DNA of 64,000 nt from Owenia fusiformis (taxonomy: Eukaryota; Annelida; Polychaeta; Sabellida; Oweniidae). Position numbers and translations under genes: made by a program. Shown one piece after another: positions 13,670 to 25,828 of this stretch (within the stretch, counting starts at the first letter, position 1; each line of letters begins with the position of its first letter). Below the pieces are notes generated by a model, which saw only the letters and a program-made list of their open reading frames with translations, was not told the DNA's origin and ran no database searches. The DNA lies in NCBI GenBank assembly GCA_903813345.2, contig CAIIXF020000005.1:7009375-7073374 (forward strand), in the 5' to 3' direction.

Positions 13670-13936
13670 TAGTAAGGAATTAAAGCGACGATTCTGTTGT
13701 CTTCTGAGTACAAGTGAACAAGACTTTCTTGAGGGGAAATCTGGAAAGTACTACTATGGTATTGTCAAGGAAATAATATGTAATTTGTTTTGTAAATATT
13801 TACCTTTAATTTTACTTTTAATATACAATTTCAATATTATGTTAACATTGATTGAAGAAGCTCCTTTGATGTCATACGCTCCTTTGATGTCATTATATGT
13901 TTGTTGTTCATAGTTCAAATATTCTTTAATCCAATG

Positions 13937-14055
13937 AGTTGTCTAGGGGATGAGATTGCCAGGGGAAGAGTTGTCCAGGGGATGAGATGTCCAGGGGATG
14001 AGTTGTCTAGGGGATGAGTTGTCCAGGGATGAGTTGTCTAGGGGATGAGTTGTCC
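13937..14055. repeat. 16-bp minisatellite (GGGGATGAGTTGTCCA)
   Basis: About seven imperfect copies of a G-rich 16-base unit in a row, with GTCCA/GTCTA variants. Confidence 0.85.
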
Positions 14056-14059
14056 GTAA

Positions 14060-15880
14060 ACCATTTCTAGCTGGTTAATAAAATATGTTTCCCACCATCT
14101 CTCAAAAGGGGTTGTTTGATATGTCGTACTCAAAACTAACACGTTTTATAACTCTCCATATGTTTTCCTCCAACACATACTCAACATATTCAATTTACTT
14201 AAAAAGTCGAATTAAATGAGAATTTATATTACAATCATTTAAATACTACATTGAATTAGTCTAATTTCTGAAAATAATTGTTTGAAATAATTTATGTGCA
14301 TTGATTAAATTTTAATGTTTGGAGGATACAAAATATTGGACAGTAGAACCTAAATCCACCACAAGAACAACAATATCTTGTCTGATGTTTTCATTGTCTG
14401 CCATTTAAGAGGTAACCCTAAAGGGCACTTTCTGGCGAAATCTCAAACAAATGATGCATCGTTGTCGTCATTGTTGGAGGATACAAAATATTAGACAAAT
14501 GGTATATGCATAGAAAAAGGTTTTGTATCTCCACATATAAAAAAAACTTTTTTGAAAAAAAATCATCATTTGAGCCGTTTTTGAGAAATAAAAGGCAATA
14601 TTTTCAGTATACATGTACATCGCATGATTATGATAACTAGTTGTGATGACTTTGAAATAGCGCACATCAAATGTACCTGGTATCAACACACACAGCACAG
14701 GCTTCAGTAAAACAACTGATTTTGAAAATACCAATTATCGTAAATTTGCCCTTATCTATTGGAATCACTTTTAAAACAGTGGTGCACAATTACAGTCAAA
14801 ATTAAAATACATAAGAATGTTACTAAAATTACATCAATCCTTAGTGTAGGGTATACAAATTGCTTTCAGATATTTCTTTACACATTGATCTAAAATATGA
14901 CCTTGGTCATTTCCCAAGTCGATGAAAGCTTTATCACCCATGGTCAAGCATATTTTAATTGGAATATGTGCGAAATAAGGCGAGATGACAATATCTTACT
15001 GTAAACTATTTGGTTTGCCCACAGTGTGCCCATGCCATGAGGCGCCGTCTGTCCAAAAGTATTTACACGCGAACGGTGAGCCCACGCTGCCTAAGTTTGA
15101 CAGCTCCATAAGAAGCACAGTGTCGATGTTATAAGTTTGCGGAAGGAGCTCTCAATCGGAGAGGGGGTAAAGGTCCACAGTTTTTGTTTGCATCTTGTGA
15201 GCCTAAACTAACATAAGTCAGAGTTTAAGAAGTGGAGTGCATGTGGTCTGAAATGTAACTAATTTCCTTGTCTCTGATCCAATATGGAATGCCCTGAAAA
15301 CTTGAAATGCAGAAATGTAAAAACTCAGTAGCATTGAAAAAGGATGTCTAAAAAGAGTACTAGTGTCAGATGGTTTTAATGCTGCGTGCAAAATCCAATT
15401 ATAATATTATGATTAGAGATAAACCTTCGATTTTTGAATCGAAATATTGAAAACGGGGACGTCGCCTTTTTGACGATTGTAATTTTAATTTGGACATATC
15501 TACGTACATTTTAAATCTTCGATACTTTCTACGCTTGATATCAGAGGGGGTTGTAAGAAAAACGTTTGACAGAGTTTTGAAAAGATTGCTTCCAATATTT
15601 TACACTCACCCTCACACTCACTCTCCCTTTCTACACCCTCTCTCCCTTCTGACTAGTCTAATTGATGTTATATACGCTCCGACATCATGCAACATTTCTC
15701 ACGGGGGTAAAGCAGACCCGATGATGCAATGAGCTTGCTCGGCGGTATCATGACTGTGTACGGGTCTTAATGTATAAGTGTGCTCGGCGGTAGGTTCAAA
15801 CAACGCGGATCCTCAAAGCATGTGCTCATTCGTGTTTTAACACCCGTGATTTCTACTCTCTGAAGCATACGCTGTTGGAA
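14060..15880. other. no supported gene
   Basis: Non-coding AT-rich sequence. A short CT-rich tract (CTCACACTCACTCTCCC) lies near 15610. Confidence 0.35.
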
Positions 15881-15889
15881 ATTAAGATA

Positions 15890-15972
15890 CAATAAACAAT
15901 ATGCACGGTGACCAAGAGTTAACAGTGCAAATTGGCCCGGTCGTGTTTTTTCAAACTCTTTAGACATGTGTT
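15890..15972. repeat. left member of a long-distance inverted repeat pair
   Basis: The block CACGGTGACCAAGAGTTAAC ... CGGTCGTGTTTTTTCAAACT is found inverted at about 18022-18105. The two copies bracket 2.1 kb containing the C2H2 gene. They may be the ends of a DNA element or remnants of a duplicated segment. Confidence 0.7.
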
Positions 15973-16861
15973 TTTGAAAATTTGAGAGGTAGGTTGATAA
16001 ATTTGGTCATGAAATTGCTGTCACTTGACTTTATGTAAAAGTAAGTTATTTATATTCCTTTCCATACTTTATATCTTAACTTCAGGTATCCATAAACGTG
16101 TTATTTGCACGAATCGTATGCTATAGTCTTGTTATATCGGAAAGTGAGCAATCTGTCAGTCTTTTACATATTTTTGCCTGAAAATCACTAGCCTGACTTG
16201 TATTCAATGAATACATCGATTCATAAGGAAAGCATTCACAATATGTGCGAAAACCACAAGTTAGAAGAGCTTTAATAAGTAACAATTGACCGAATAATAT
16301 TTTTTAGATCAAACTCTTTAGACGTGTTCAAAGATTGCGGTTAATGACGTTGACTTGTTACTGGAACCATTTAGACGTGTAGAGACATTGAGGTTTAACG
16401 ATTTGGAAGTGGGAAACAGCACAATTAACATTATGTATTTCCCAAAAAATGATCAGAATGTGGAAGAAGTTGTTGTCTGAGTAATACTATCGTTATTATA
16501 AATGATTAACAATCATCAAATGTACGACATAATTTTTCAAGATTGATCTATGGAATCATTACAGAATTTGATACTTACATCAAAATGGTTAGAATCAGAC
16601 ACACAAGGTAAATGCAAGCGAGCTTTGCCTCGCCGCTCGTCGTTTTGATAATTTGACTATTTTTTAATTGCCCCGTCGCTCATTTAATGGCTCGTTGCTA
16701 TTTTTGAATTTGCCTCAAATAAGTTTTAAAACGTCCATATTGGCCTTAAACTCACTTTCCCCTGTCATGAACGTAAATAAATTTATTTAAAATGAGAGGA
16801 AATGTTTAGTTTGTGATGCACTTAATGTTAATGCATATATATACTTATATAGTATGATCAC

Positions 16862-17990
16862 CTAATGTAAGGAATAACTCCACCGATATTTAGTGCTCAA
16901 AATCAAACTTGAGAAATCTATTGAGGTGTAAAGGTGTCTGGTTCGCTTTAAGACATCATATGCTTCCCCGATCATATTGGTTAGCATTTGCATATCAGAT
17001 ACATCTGCGATCTCTTCCGGGGGTTGCTCGTGTTTTTCAGCGTTGGAGTCCTGTATATAAAAACAGAATATAATAAAGTCAGTCTGTCTGTCTGTCTGTC
17101 CGGTCGGTCTGTCATTTTAAGATAAAGATAACTAGAATATAAACACGATCTTTAGAGTAGTGAATATCATTCCACGTTGTCGGTCTCTAATTTGCATTCA
17201 ATTACATAATTTATATTTTCATTTTGAATCAATAAAAATAAAAATTATTACATCTTCAATTTCATCATATGAAAAACTCAACTCTTTGTTCACAGGTGTT
17301 GAACTTTTCTCAGAAAATCGCATGCGCGTTTGCAAAGGACTTAGTATCATATATGCTTCCTCTTTTATCGATGTACTGGTGCCATAAATACACAACTTTG
17401 AACCCAATTTTTCGCACATCCGAAACCCATAATCGATTGTTTTATATCTCCATATTCCTTGATCGTGGATAGGGATGTCAATTCTGAACAGATCAGTTGG
17501 ATGAACCTTCTCATAATGTTCAAGGAACGTTTTTTTATCGGCGCTTTTGAAAGCACACACGTGACACTTATTCCGAGGAACTGAAATAACAAATTATGTG
17601 AATAGTCATGTAGTACAAACATTCATCTTCAAAATACTAATGCGATTATTTTCAGAAGCACAGACAAATTATTAAGCAGCAAAACATTCTACATTTACGG
17701 TCATTTATCGCAATTTTAAGATAAATACAGTTAAAATATTAACACGATCTTTAGAGTAGTGAATATTATTCTACGTTGTTGAATGGATTGTCTGTTTAAA
17801 CTTGATTAAATAATACTAAATGTAAATTAAGTACATATTTCTGGCACTTTTGGTATATAATTGCGATTGATATGAAGTATGATGGATTTATCCCCAAAAT
17901 AGATTTGTGGGTATGAAGAAGAACATCTTAGGTACAGGTCAAGATATGTAAGTTTGTAAAATATAGAATATTCTTACCTTTTTGCTCCAT
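16862..17990 (-). CDS. small C2H2 zinc-finger protein, three exons (about 176 aa)
   Basis: Exon 1 coding part is 17978-17990 (MEQK, then GTAAGA donor). Exon 2 is 17252-17580 after a ...TTATTTCAG acceptor. Exon 3 is 16862-17050 after ...TATACAG and ends in TAG. All phases agree. Exon 2 starts with one C2H2 finger, CHVCAFKSADKKTFLEHYEK then VH (C-x2-C-x12-H-x4-H). The rest has no motif I recognise. The exon 2 donor (GAT|GTAATA) is weak. Without it the frame reads through to a stop at 17219 and gives 124 residues. Exon 3 encodes an EEIADVSDMQ-like acidic part and a segment GEAYDVLKRTR resembling KEEAYMILSPLQTRM of exon 2. DNA binding is possible, but one finger alone is weak evidence for it. The gene sits between the inverted repeats at 15890 and 18022. 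Confidence 0.55.
17081..17112. repeat. (GTCT)n microsatellite
   Basis: GTCTGTCTGTCTGTCTGTCC run inside the last intron of the C2H2 gene. Confidence 0.9.
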
Positions 17991-18021
17991 TCTAACGAAT
18001 GTCGCATCCCATGTTCTTACT

Positions 18022-18105
18022 GCAAAACACGTCTAAAGAGTTTGAAAAAACACGACCGGGCCAATTTGCACTGTTAACTCTTGGTCACCGTGAATATGTA
18101 TGCGC
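18022..18105. repeat. right member of the long-distance inverted repeat pair
   Basis: Inverse of 15890-15972, sharing AAAAAACACGACCGGGCCAA and GTTAACTCTTGGTCACCGTG. It ends close to the first exon of the C2H2 gene. Confidence 0.7.
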
Positions 18106-18442
18106 CTACATAAAGCGATGGTGCTGATCGTGTTGACCAATATGTCACGATCTGGGTTCAATTAAATAGGGGAATAAGTGGGTGTGTTTTACAAATCAAT
18201 CAATACGCAGATTCGCTGCCTCTGCACGTTCCAGAAGCGTACCTTATAGAAGGGATGATGATATAAAAGAAATGCAACGGAAGAAATATTCCACTCTGTA
18301 AGAAATAGTAGATGGGCTGACAGATTGGTGAATCAGTTGGAAAATTAGTAGCCTAAGAAAATTAGACAATCCTCTATTTATTGCTATCACTTTTATGAGC
18401 AGTGAAACAAAGTGAGTAAGAATCGATAGGACTACAAAAATA

Positions 18443-18862
18443 ATGAAAGTTTCTGCTGTTGTGATTTTTGCCGTTTTTCTTTTACTTTTGGACACTGTAA
18501 CCTGCCAGTGGAGCTTCAACAAAGGGGGCTCATGGGGCAAAATGTACGCGAGAAAGCCTGGAGGCAAGAGGGATGGGGAACTGTCGCCTGGCTTCAAATT
18601 CCAACAAAGAGACACACCTTCTTCCATGCAAAATAGAATTAACGATGCTATGCTTGTCGAAGAAATATACCAATTTATAAAGGTAAACGATTTGAATTTC
18701 CCGGTTATTTTAATTTTTCCATTTTCACCAATTTTACTGTTATCACAGGGGAGTTTAGGGAGTTTTGTAGGACAAATTAATCAATGAAATATCTTCTTTG
18801 GGTATACTAAAAACGTTTTCTTCATTTTTTTGTTTTGCCTTTTCAGGTTATTTTCAAGTGAG
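18443..18862 (+). CDS. neuropeptide precursor of GnRH/AKH/corazonin type (84 aa, two exons)
   Basis: Exon 1 (18443-18682, donor AAG|GTAAAC) encodes 80 residues. Exon 2 (18848-18862, acceptor TGCCTTTTCAG) adds VIFK and TGA. Residues 1-21 (MKVSAVVIFAVFLLLLDTVTC) are a clear signal peptide. Residue 22 is the Gln that starts the mature peptide QWSFNKGGSWGKMYARKPG, followed by G-K-R for amidation and dibasic cleavage. The family pattern is an N-terminal pyroGlu with aromatic residues at 2 and 4, and a C-terminal Pro-Gly-amide before GKR as in GnRH. Cleavage at GK (residues 32-33) could instead release a 10-residue amide ending in Trp, as in AKH. The C-terminal MLVEEIYQFIK resembles the associated peptide of insect AKH precursors. 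The mature peptide is longer than known members, so assignment is to the superfamily only. AATAAA lies at 19127-19137. Confidence 0.7.
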
Positions 18863-19126
18863 GATGATTTATACATCACCATGATTTTACATCACATAGT
18901 TCGCCCTTCTTAATAACAAGAAGTTATAATTATATAGTTTATATCCTTAAAACGTTTAAAAAATCCTTAAAACGTTTTACACTCTTTCAAAATGTCAGTC
19001 AATCTCGCTTCCAGAATCGTATTGTGGTCATTAAGATTATTCGTATTTTACTAAATACATTTAAATTGTAAAAAAATATGTAATACTTGTACTGTATATT
19101 GAACAAAATTACTAAAACTAAAAATG

Positions 19127-19137
19127 AATAAAATAAA
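19127..19137 (+). terminator. polyadenylation signal of the neuropeptide gene
   Basis: Two overlapping AATAAA hexamers about 265 bases after the stop codon at 18862. Confidence 0.6.
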
Positions 19138-19349
19138 AGTTTGTTTGACAAGGGCCTTTTTCAAAAAATTATGCCATCTGAGTGATCTCAAAATGATGTC
19201 ACTAAGTTGCAAAATATTTTAAATCTCCTCAAACATGAGATTTTATTATTGAAATAGCGTGTCCCTATTTTTTCATGACTTGAAAAGTTATTTTATAATT
19301 TTTTTGAAAAAAAAAACATTTTGTCAGCCTTTTCTCAAAAATTCAATTT

Positions 19350-19894
19350 TCTGCCAGTCCTACGAAAACGTCGTAAAACGGGCTCAATCTGGCTGTGGTC
19401 GGGAAATATGTCTAAAATAATTAGCTACTTCGTTCATAAACAGTCTTCAATACGTCCATCTCATTCGCAGTTCGTTCAGGTCGCACCACGTCGGTGTGCA
19501 ACGTCGTATAACTCGTCCCTTAGTCTAGAAGGTCATCATGACCTGATTACAGAACGGTATGGTCGCCATCGAATTTTGAATCGATTCAAAATTCTAAATC
19601 ACATTCCCCGTCCGGAAAAGTCCATGAAGTTCGTAAACAGACCGTAGAACGTTGAAGCTACGTTCATTCCGTTCGCACACAGTTTAAAACCAGTTTTGAA
19701 GAACGCAGTGGCAACTTGTTTGGTGTGATAGCTATATTTTCGCTAACTCGTTCATAAGCAGTCTTTAATACGTTCTTAATCAGTTCGATGAAGTTTGTAA
19801 ATAGACCCCAAACGGTTCTAAGAACGCCCAGTCCGTTCGTACACAGCTGAAGCCCGTTTTCGAGAACGTATTGAGAACTAGTTTGGTGTGATAG
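19350..19894. mobile_element. truncated copy of the 11555-12252 MITE
   Basis: Shares TTCATAAACAGTCTTCAATA, TCAATACGTCCATCTCATTC and the right end GAACTAGTTTGGTGTGATAG with the first copy. The left inverted end is missing. Confidence 0.75.
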
Positions 19895-20084
19895 TAGGGT
19901 TAGTTGAATTTTTTTAATCATCAAATATTTCACTTCACATTGCACTGCAAAACAAACAAAAAACTTTTTAGCACAAATGCAACGATTGGACAAGTAAGTG
20001 AATGATAAAAACATTATCCTTTCATTCTTTCAAAGTATATAAAACACGTTAAATATAACGGATATTCACTACATGTATGAATAT

Positions 20085-20620
20085 ATAGAGATTATCCTAT
20101 ATGAGGTTCAGGATATTGGGATTATCCCGAGGCAAATATAATATATTTGCCCGAGGGCCGCAGGTCCCGAGGGAAAATATGTTATATTGGCCAAGGGATA
20201 ATCCCAATATCCTGAACCGACTATAGGATAATATGTTTATCCCATACCAATCTTGGTCATCTGGTTCAAATTGTTCAATCGTGGACATATTTTAGAATAT
20301 TCATGTCCAGTTTTGTTTTCTTGGCCGTGGGTGGATTTTCCTGTTCTCTCAAATATTCCCATATTTATTTTCTCGAATTTTTGATTGAGTGGATGCTCCT
20401 TGCTATCAATCAGATCCCGATTGTCTGTGTTTTCTCCACAGTCATTACGCGAACGTTACAAATTATGAACAAATATGCGAGCGACGATTATGACGTAGCG
20501 GGCAGATATACTATATCTGCCCGCTCGGAGCGGGACGTAAAGCTATATCTGCCCGCTGATGAAAATATAAGTTTTTACAAACTGGCTTTATGTACCTGTA
20601 ACACGTCCAAGTATGGGATA
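20085..20620. repeat. MITE with CCGAGGG palindromes, copy 2 (more complete)
   Basis: The inverted core ATATTGGGATTATCCCGAGG ... TGGCCAAGGGATAATCCCAA forms a long hairpin around CCGCAGGTCCCGAGGG. The flanks match the copy at about 6650-7440. Confidence 0.7.
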
Positions 20621-20964
20621 AATACTATTATTCGGTAATTATTTTTTACGTTTACATGATTACTTTGGGTGTTGATCCATTGATCCAAGAATAAAATAAA
20701 TGATATGAAACCTGAAAACAACGACCCATGGAGAGTAGGTCAATCCCCCTCTTCTAATCTCTATTAAGTATTTATTTTGATATAAAGGATATTACAGGGG
20801 GTGGCGGTTATTCCCGTGCAACGACCCTGCTTCGTGATTGATTGAAATCTTGTTCACATGGCGTTTGTTAATTGTTCGCACGGAACTACTGAAGTGGAAT
20901 GTGCACCCTTACGATTATATTCAGATGTATCTGCTAATGGTGCAATAATTGTCGACTTATAAAA

Positions 20965-21510
20965 ATTCACATGTACTGGGCAAATTCACAGCTATTGGTC
21001 AATGCCATAGTTATGGAGTAAAATCATATTTAAGCCAAATTCACATAATTCATAGGCCGAAGTCACATTTATAGAGCAAATTAAAATTCATACGACAAGT
21101 AACATTTATTGGACAAATTCACAGCTATTGGGAAAAGTCACATTTATGGGGCAAAATCACATTTATAGGGCAAGAGCACATTTATAAGGCAAATTCACAG
21201 TTAGAGGTCAATGCCATAATTATAGGGCAAGATCACAATAGTAGGGCAATATCACAGTTATTAGGAAAAGTCACATTATAGGGCAAATTCACATTCATAA
21301 GGCAATGTCACCATTAGAGGGCAGAGGCGCGTTTATAGGTAAAATTGCATATATGGGGCAATGTCACATCTATAAAGCAAGATCACGTTTATAAAAAATA
21401 TAGGGCAGTCATATAAAAAGGGAAAAAGGCACATTCATAGGACAATCTCGAAGATAAAGGGAAATGTCCCATTTCCTTATAAAGGAATGTCAGAGTTACA
21501 TTCACAGGGC
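20965..21510. repeat. degenerate short tandem repeat (TCACATTTATAGGGCAAAT-like)
   Basis: About 18-20 imperfect units of 20-30 bases with the shared words GGCAA and TCACA. The array is old and diverged. Confidence 0.75.
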
Positions 21511-21868
21511 AATGTCTCAGGGGGAGCGGAGGAAGCGGCCGCCCCCCCCCCCACCCCAGGCTAGAAATTCCTTCAAAATCATGCAGTTTTTCACCATTTT
21601 GAGCACTTTTCGCATGAAGTTTGCCAAAACTGTCAAAAAGCTCCCCCCTTGGGAAAAGTTCTTTGCTTGGAAAAACCGCTCCCCCCCGGTAAATCCTGGC
21701 TACGGGCCTCATATCCTCTCCATACAATTGGAAGAACAAGAAGGGAGACTAATATAGTATTTTCCGAGTTACAATAAACTTTGATTATCTTTTGTCAGTC
21801 AGATTGCCCCAAGGTGAACAATTTATCGCGTTTGCTGATATTTCTATGAATATCAATAGTACGTTGTA

Positions 21869-22923
21869 CGAGGGTTGATCCAAAAGTTCCGAACCGTTTG
21901 CTCTAAAAATCTTAATATTTTATGAATATTGTTCATATTTGGCCTCAACCACCCCATATATAGTAGTTCCATTTTGTGTAAAAATAAAAAATTAATTTGA
22001 CAAGTAACATAGGTATCTGGTTACCATAGCAACATGACAACAGGGTATGTGGAGCAAGAGAATGACACACTGTAGAGTTGGAAAAAAGTTGACACTTGAA
22101 GGGTGTATATAGGGTACAAAATGTATTTCAAATTTGTTAGTCATGCCTATTAATCAATTATTCTTTCATTAGACCAATGCTATACGTTTGATCTGATATC
22201 ATACAAGCTACAGTTGGCAACTATGATATCATTGACCAGAAGAATGCCTTGCGTCAAAAGCAGTCAAATCAAAGCATAAAATCCAGTTCGATTTTGACAA
22301 TGCGCAATTCCATACCTCAATACTTACTCAAACGTCAATGAAAATATGCACATGCCTTGGCTTAACCTTGCATCCTTCTCACTACATCTGCCTCCCTCTG
22401 ACGTTTATCTTTATAGTGACCTGAAGTACTTACAAGACAAGACATGCTTTTGAATATTAAATGAAGTCTGTCTTGCTGTTCTTAAGTGGCTTTCTGAGAC
22501 AGGTGATGGTGAATTTAAAGATGGGTTTGATCAAAGGGTCAGCAGATATACTAAGTGTATATAAGTGGATAAGAGACTTTTTTTCGAAATTAAATCAAGA
22601 AGTAACAATGAAAAATGGACAAATTGAAAAAATAATTGGTTAATAGGCAGGCATGACTGACACATTTGAAATTTGGCACCCTGTAAGACTCTTTTAGAAT
22701 CAACTTTTTTCCACCTCTACAATTTGTCGTACTCTTACTCCACATACCCTGTTGTCGTGTTACTATGGTGACCAGATACCTATGTTGCTGGTCAAATTGA
22801 TTGCTTATTTTTACACAAAATGAAACTACTATATATGGGGTGGTTGTGGCCAAATATGAACAATTTTCATAAAATATTAAGATTTTTAGAGCAAACGGTT
22901 CGGAACTTTTGGATCAACCCTCG
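21869..22923 (+). mobile_element. decayed mariner transposon with TA duplication and transposase remnant
   Basis: The ends CGAGGGTTGATCCAAAAGTT and AACTTTTGGATCAACCCTCG are inverted, extend for over 80 bases and are flanked by TA. Translation near 22285-22320 gives FDNAQFHTS (the second catalytic Asp region of mariner). Further on, LPPSDVYLYSDLKYL near 22390-22425 has the third Asp region (family consensus APSDYHLF). Frames are broken by stops and the N-terminal part is gone. Non-autonomous. Confidence 0.85.
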
Positions 22924-23222
22924 TACTAACCAACGTGTTGGACACCAGGGAGGTTGTAATAATTGAAGAAAAGGGTGTCATGATGTCGATTGTTAGCAAA
23001 GGCGAAGCCTCAAATACCTTGACTAAACCTGTCATGTTTTCGTTTTGTTCGTTGCAATGATTTCTGGAAAAGGGCAAGAATATTTTGGAGCCTTCTTAGA
23101 AACGTTCAGTAAAATATCTTTTCTTTGGGCAAACGAACGGTAGGCTCAGTACATATGATTTTGAAATTTGGGTAAACTATATTGCAATTACAGTAACATT
23201 TTAAATAGCAACAATATGCAGT

Positions 23223-23877
23223 CCATGCAGACAGATCGCCTAAAATTACATTCGTATGATGTGAGACTCGACATTCACCAGGAATGTCACCCATGATGCA
23301 AATTATTTTTTACTGCTTAATAAATGATGAATGACAGTCATATTAAGTTCTATAAGTATGAGAATAGCATGCCGTCTTGATATTTCAAGGTAACTCGTTC
23401 GAAAAATGATGACGGTGATTGAAATGACGATGTAAAGATAAAACCGCAACGAAATATTTGTAGATTTCTTTGAAAAAACTAAGATATATACATCTCATAT
23501 TGAATTTTTCATAACAGAAAAACACGTATAAATAGTAAGGCATGTAGGTCCGATTCCCCCTGGTAGCCTTAACATTGGCTTCGTATAAGTCATACAATTA
23601 ATATTTGTATATTTTTTAGTTTTTCAAAGAAATCTACAAATATTCCATTGCGGTTTTTATCTTTACATCGTAATTTCGATCACCGCCATCACTTTTCGAA
23701 CGAGTTACCTTGAAATATCAAGACGTCATGCTATTCTCATACTTATAGAACTCAATGTAACTGTCCTTGACCATTTATTAAGCAGTGGGTTCATGGGTGA
23801 CAAAATGTTTCTACTTTCCTGGTGAATGTCGAGTCTCGAATCATACGAATGTAATTTTAGGCGATGTGTCTGCATGG
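23223..23877. repeat. foldback element with arms of about 300 bp
   Basis: The left arm from CCATGCAGACAGATCGCC is mirrored up to GGCGATGTGTCTGCATGG on the right. Inner blocks are also inverted, for example TTTCAAGGTAACTCGTTCGA and TCGAACGAGTTACCTTGAAA. The central loop lies near 23500-23610. Confidence 0.85.
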
Positions 23878-24493
23878 GGTGATATGAGACGTCATGCATG
23901 GGTCTGCAAGGTAACATAGTGGGGGGGGGCAAAGTCACATTTTTGTCAAATGAGACCCATAACACATAAGTCCCATTTTCTAAAAATGTGGCTTGGTATA
24001 TTAAAAAGAGGTCCTTTTCATTTTTCAGTATCCATCTCTATTGTTAAATCAGCAACTGTCGAAAAATGTAATTTAAAACTTTTTTATCTCAAGTGTATTA
24101 TCTTTTGATTAAACAATATTTTTTGTCGGGAGAATCTCAGTGTAGTATTTGCACTTGTGAATGATAACAGTGCCCATCCCAACTGACAAATGGCACGTGG
24201 ATTTTATTGGACACAAATCACTTACGATAAAAAACAATTAATACTAAAGGAAATTGAGACATTTAAATCTTATCCGAGTTTTTATTTTGCACGCGATGTG
24301 TTTGATTTATTTAGGCCAACGGAATCAAACAAATGCCTTTAATGAAAATATACTATCGAGATGGGTTGTTGATTATAATTTCCGAGATAAAAGAGCCTCT
24401 ATTTCAACAGCATGGCATCCTATCCCGCCAAAATAGAAAATGGATAACTAGGAAAACCAATAATGAGGATCCAATGGACCTTTGTTATGCACC

Positions 24494-24890
24494 CTATGCA
24501 GACAGAGCCTGTGGGAAATATTGGGTGCGGCGCAAATGAGCGGAGGGTGCGGAGCTAACGGTCATTTTTGAATTTAAAATTGGGATATTTCTGAAACTAA
24601 GCCGTTTTGGGACTTCAAATATACCAAGATATGTGTATTTGACACCAAATATCAATTAAATTGTGAAAATAGTAGTGCAATTCATTTTATAGCGACGCAG
24701 TATGCCTTAAACATTTCCCAGACCTATATATTTTGAGACTATCCTTTTAATACTGCGTCCCCAGCATTCATAAAAAATGGTGTTCAAGATACACTACCCA
24801 TGCAAATTATTTTTGCATCTTGGAAGCCAGGCAGTATCTGTGTGATTTTATAAAAATTCGGAAATGTTCTTCAGATATGAGCCCCTCTAA
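24494..24890 (+). repeat. 370-bp duplicated unit, copy 1
   Basis: Starts CCCTATGCAGACAGAGCCTG and contains GGTGCGGAGCTAACGGTCAT. Matches copy 2 at about 25251-25622 almost base for base. Confidence 0.85.
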
Positions 24891-25124
24891 ATATTGGGTG
24901 CGGAGCTACGTTTATGGAGCTGCTCCGCACCCAATATTTAGAGGGGGCTCATATCTGAAAAAATTTCCGAATTTTGGCCTGTTATGGCCTTGGCCATTCA
25001 TGCAGCGTTCGAAAATATTTTTTGATTATCTAAATTCAAATGACTATCAAGAAATATCAAAACACATTACGTTCCATTGTATTTTAAGCATTTATTCACA
25101 TTTTTATGAAATGATTTAATGGCA

Positions 25125-25245
25125 TTTTTAAAAATTGTGATGTTATGATGATACTCCTTGATATCACAAAGTCACGTTATTCCAAGCATTTATTTACATA
25201 TTTAAAGCATTTAAAAATGTAATGTCATAATGAAACTCCTTGATA
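25125..25245 (+). repeat. isolated units of the 84-bp satellite
   Basis: Same CTCCTTGATATCACAAAG ... TTACATATTTAAAGCATTTA unit as the array from 25828. The two are separated by copies 2 and 3 of the 370-bp unit. Confidence 0.85.
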
Positions 25246-25250
25246 CACCC

Positions 25251-25622
25251 TATGCAGACAGAGCCTGTGGGAAATATTGGGTGCGGCGCAAATGAGCGGA
25301 GGGTGCGGAGCTAACGGTCATTTTTGAATTTAAAATTGGGATATTTCTGAAACTAAGCCGTTTTTGGACTTCAAATATACCAAGATATGTGTATTTGACA
25401 CCAAATACCAATACAATTGTGAAAATAGTAGTGCAATTCATTTAATAGCGACGCAGTATGCCTTAAACATTTCCCAGACCTATATATTTTGAGACTATCC
25501 TTTTTAATACTGCGTCCCCAGCATTCATAAAAAATGGTGTTCAAGATACACTACCCATGCAAATTATTTTTGCATCTTGGAAGCCAGGCAGTATCTGTGT
25601 GATTTTATAAAAATTCGGAAAT
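25251..25622 (+). repeat. 370-bp duplicated unit, copy 2
   Basis: Near-identical direct copy of 24494-24890, inserted within the 84-bp satellite array. Confidence 0.85.
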
Positions 25623-25626
25623 GTTT

Positions 25627-25828
25627 CGGGAATGAATTGCGCTACTATTTTCACAATTGTATTGATATTTTGTGTCAAATACACATATCTTGGTATATTT
25701 GAAGTCCCAAAACGGCTTATTTTCAGAAATATCCCAAATTTAAATTCAAAAATGACCGTTAGCTCCGCACCCTCTGCTCATTTGCTCCGCACCCAATATT
25801 TCCCACAGGCTCTGTCTGCATAGGGTGT
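25627..25828 (-). repeat. inverted partial copy of the 370-bp unit
   Basis: Reads ...GAATTGCGCTACTATTTTCA ... AGGCTCTGTCTGCATAGGGT, the reverse complement of the first 200 bases of the unit. With copy 2 it forms a foldback. Confidence 0.85.

Noticed and set aside
18244-18627. 127-residue ORF on the minus strand
   Set aside because: Antisense shadow of the neuropeptide gene, which has a signal peptide and good splice sites.
21464-21757. 97-residue ORF with a proline run
   Set aside because: Arises from a C-rich tract in degenerate repeats; no supporting context.
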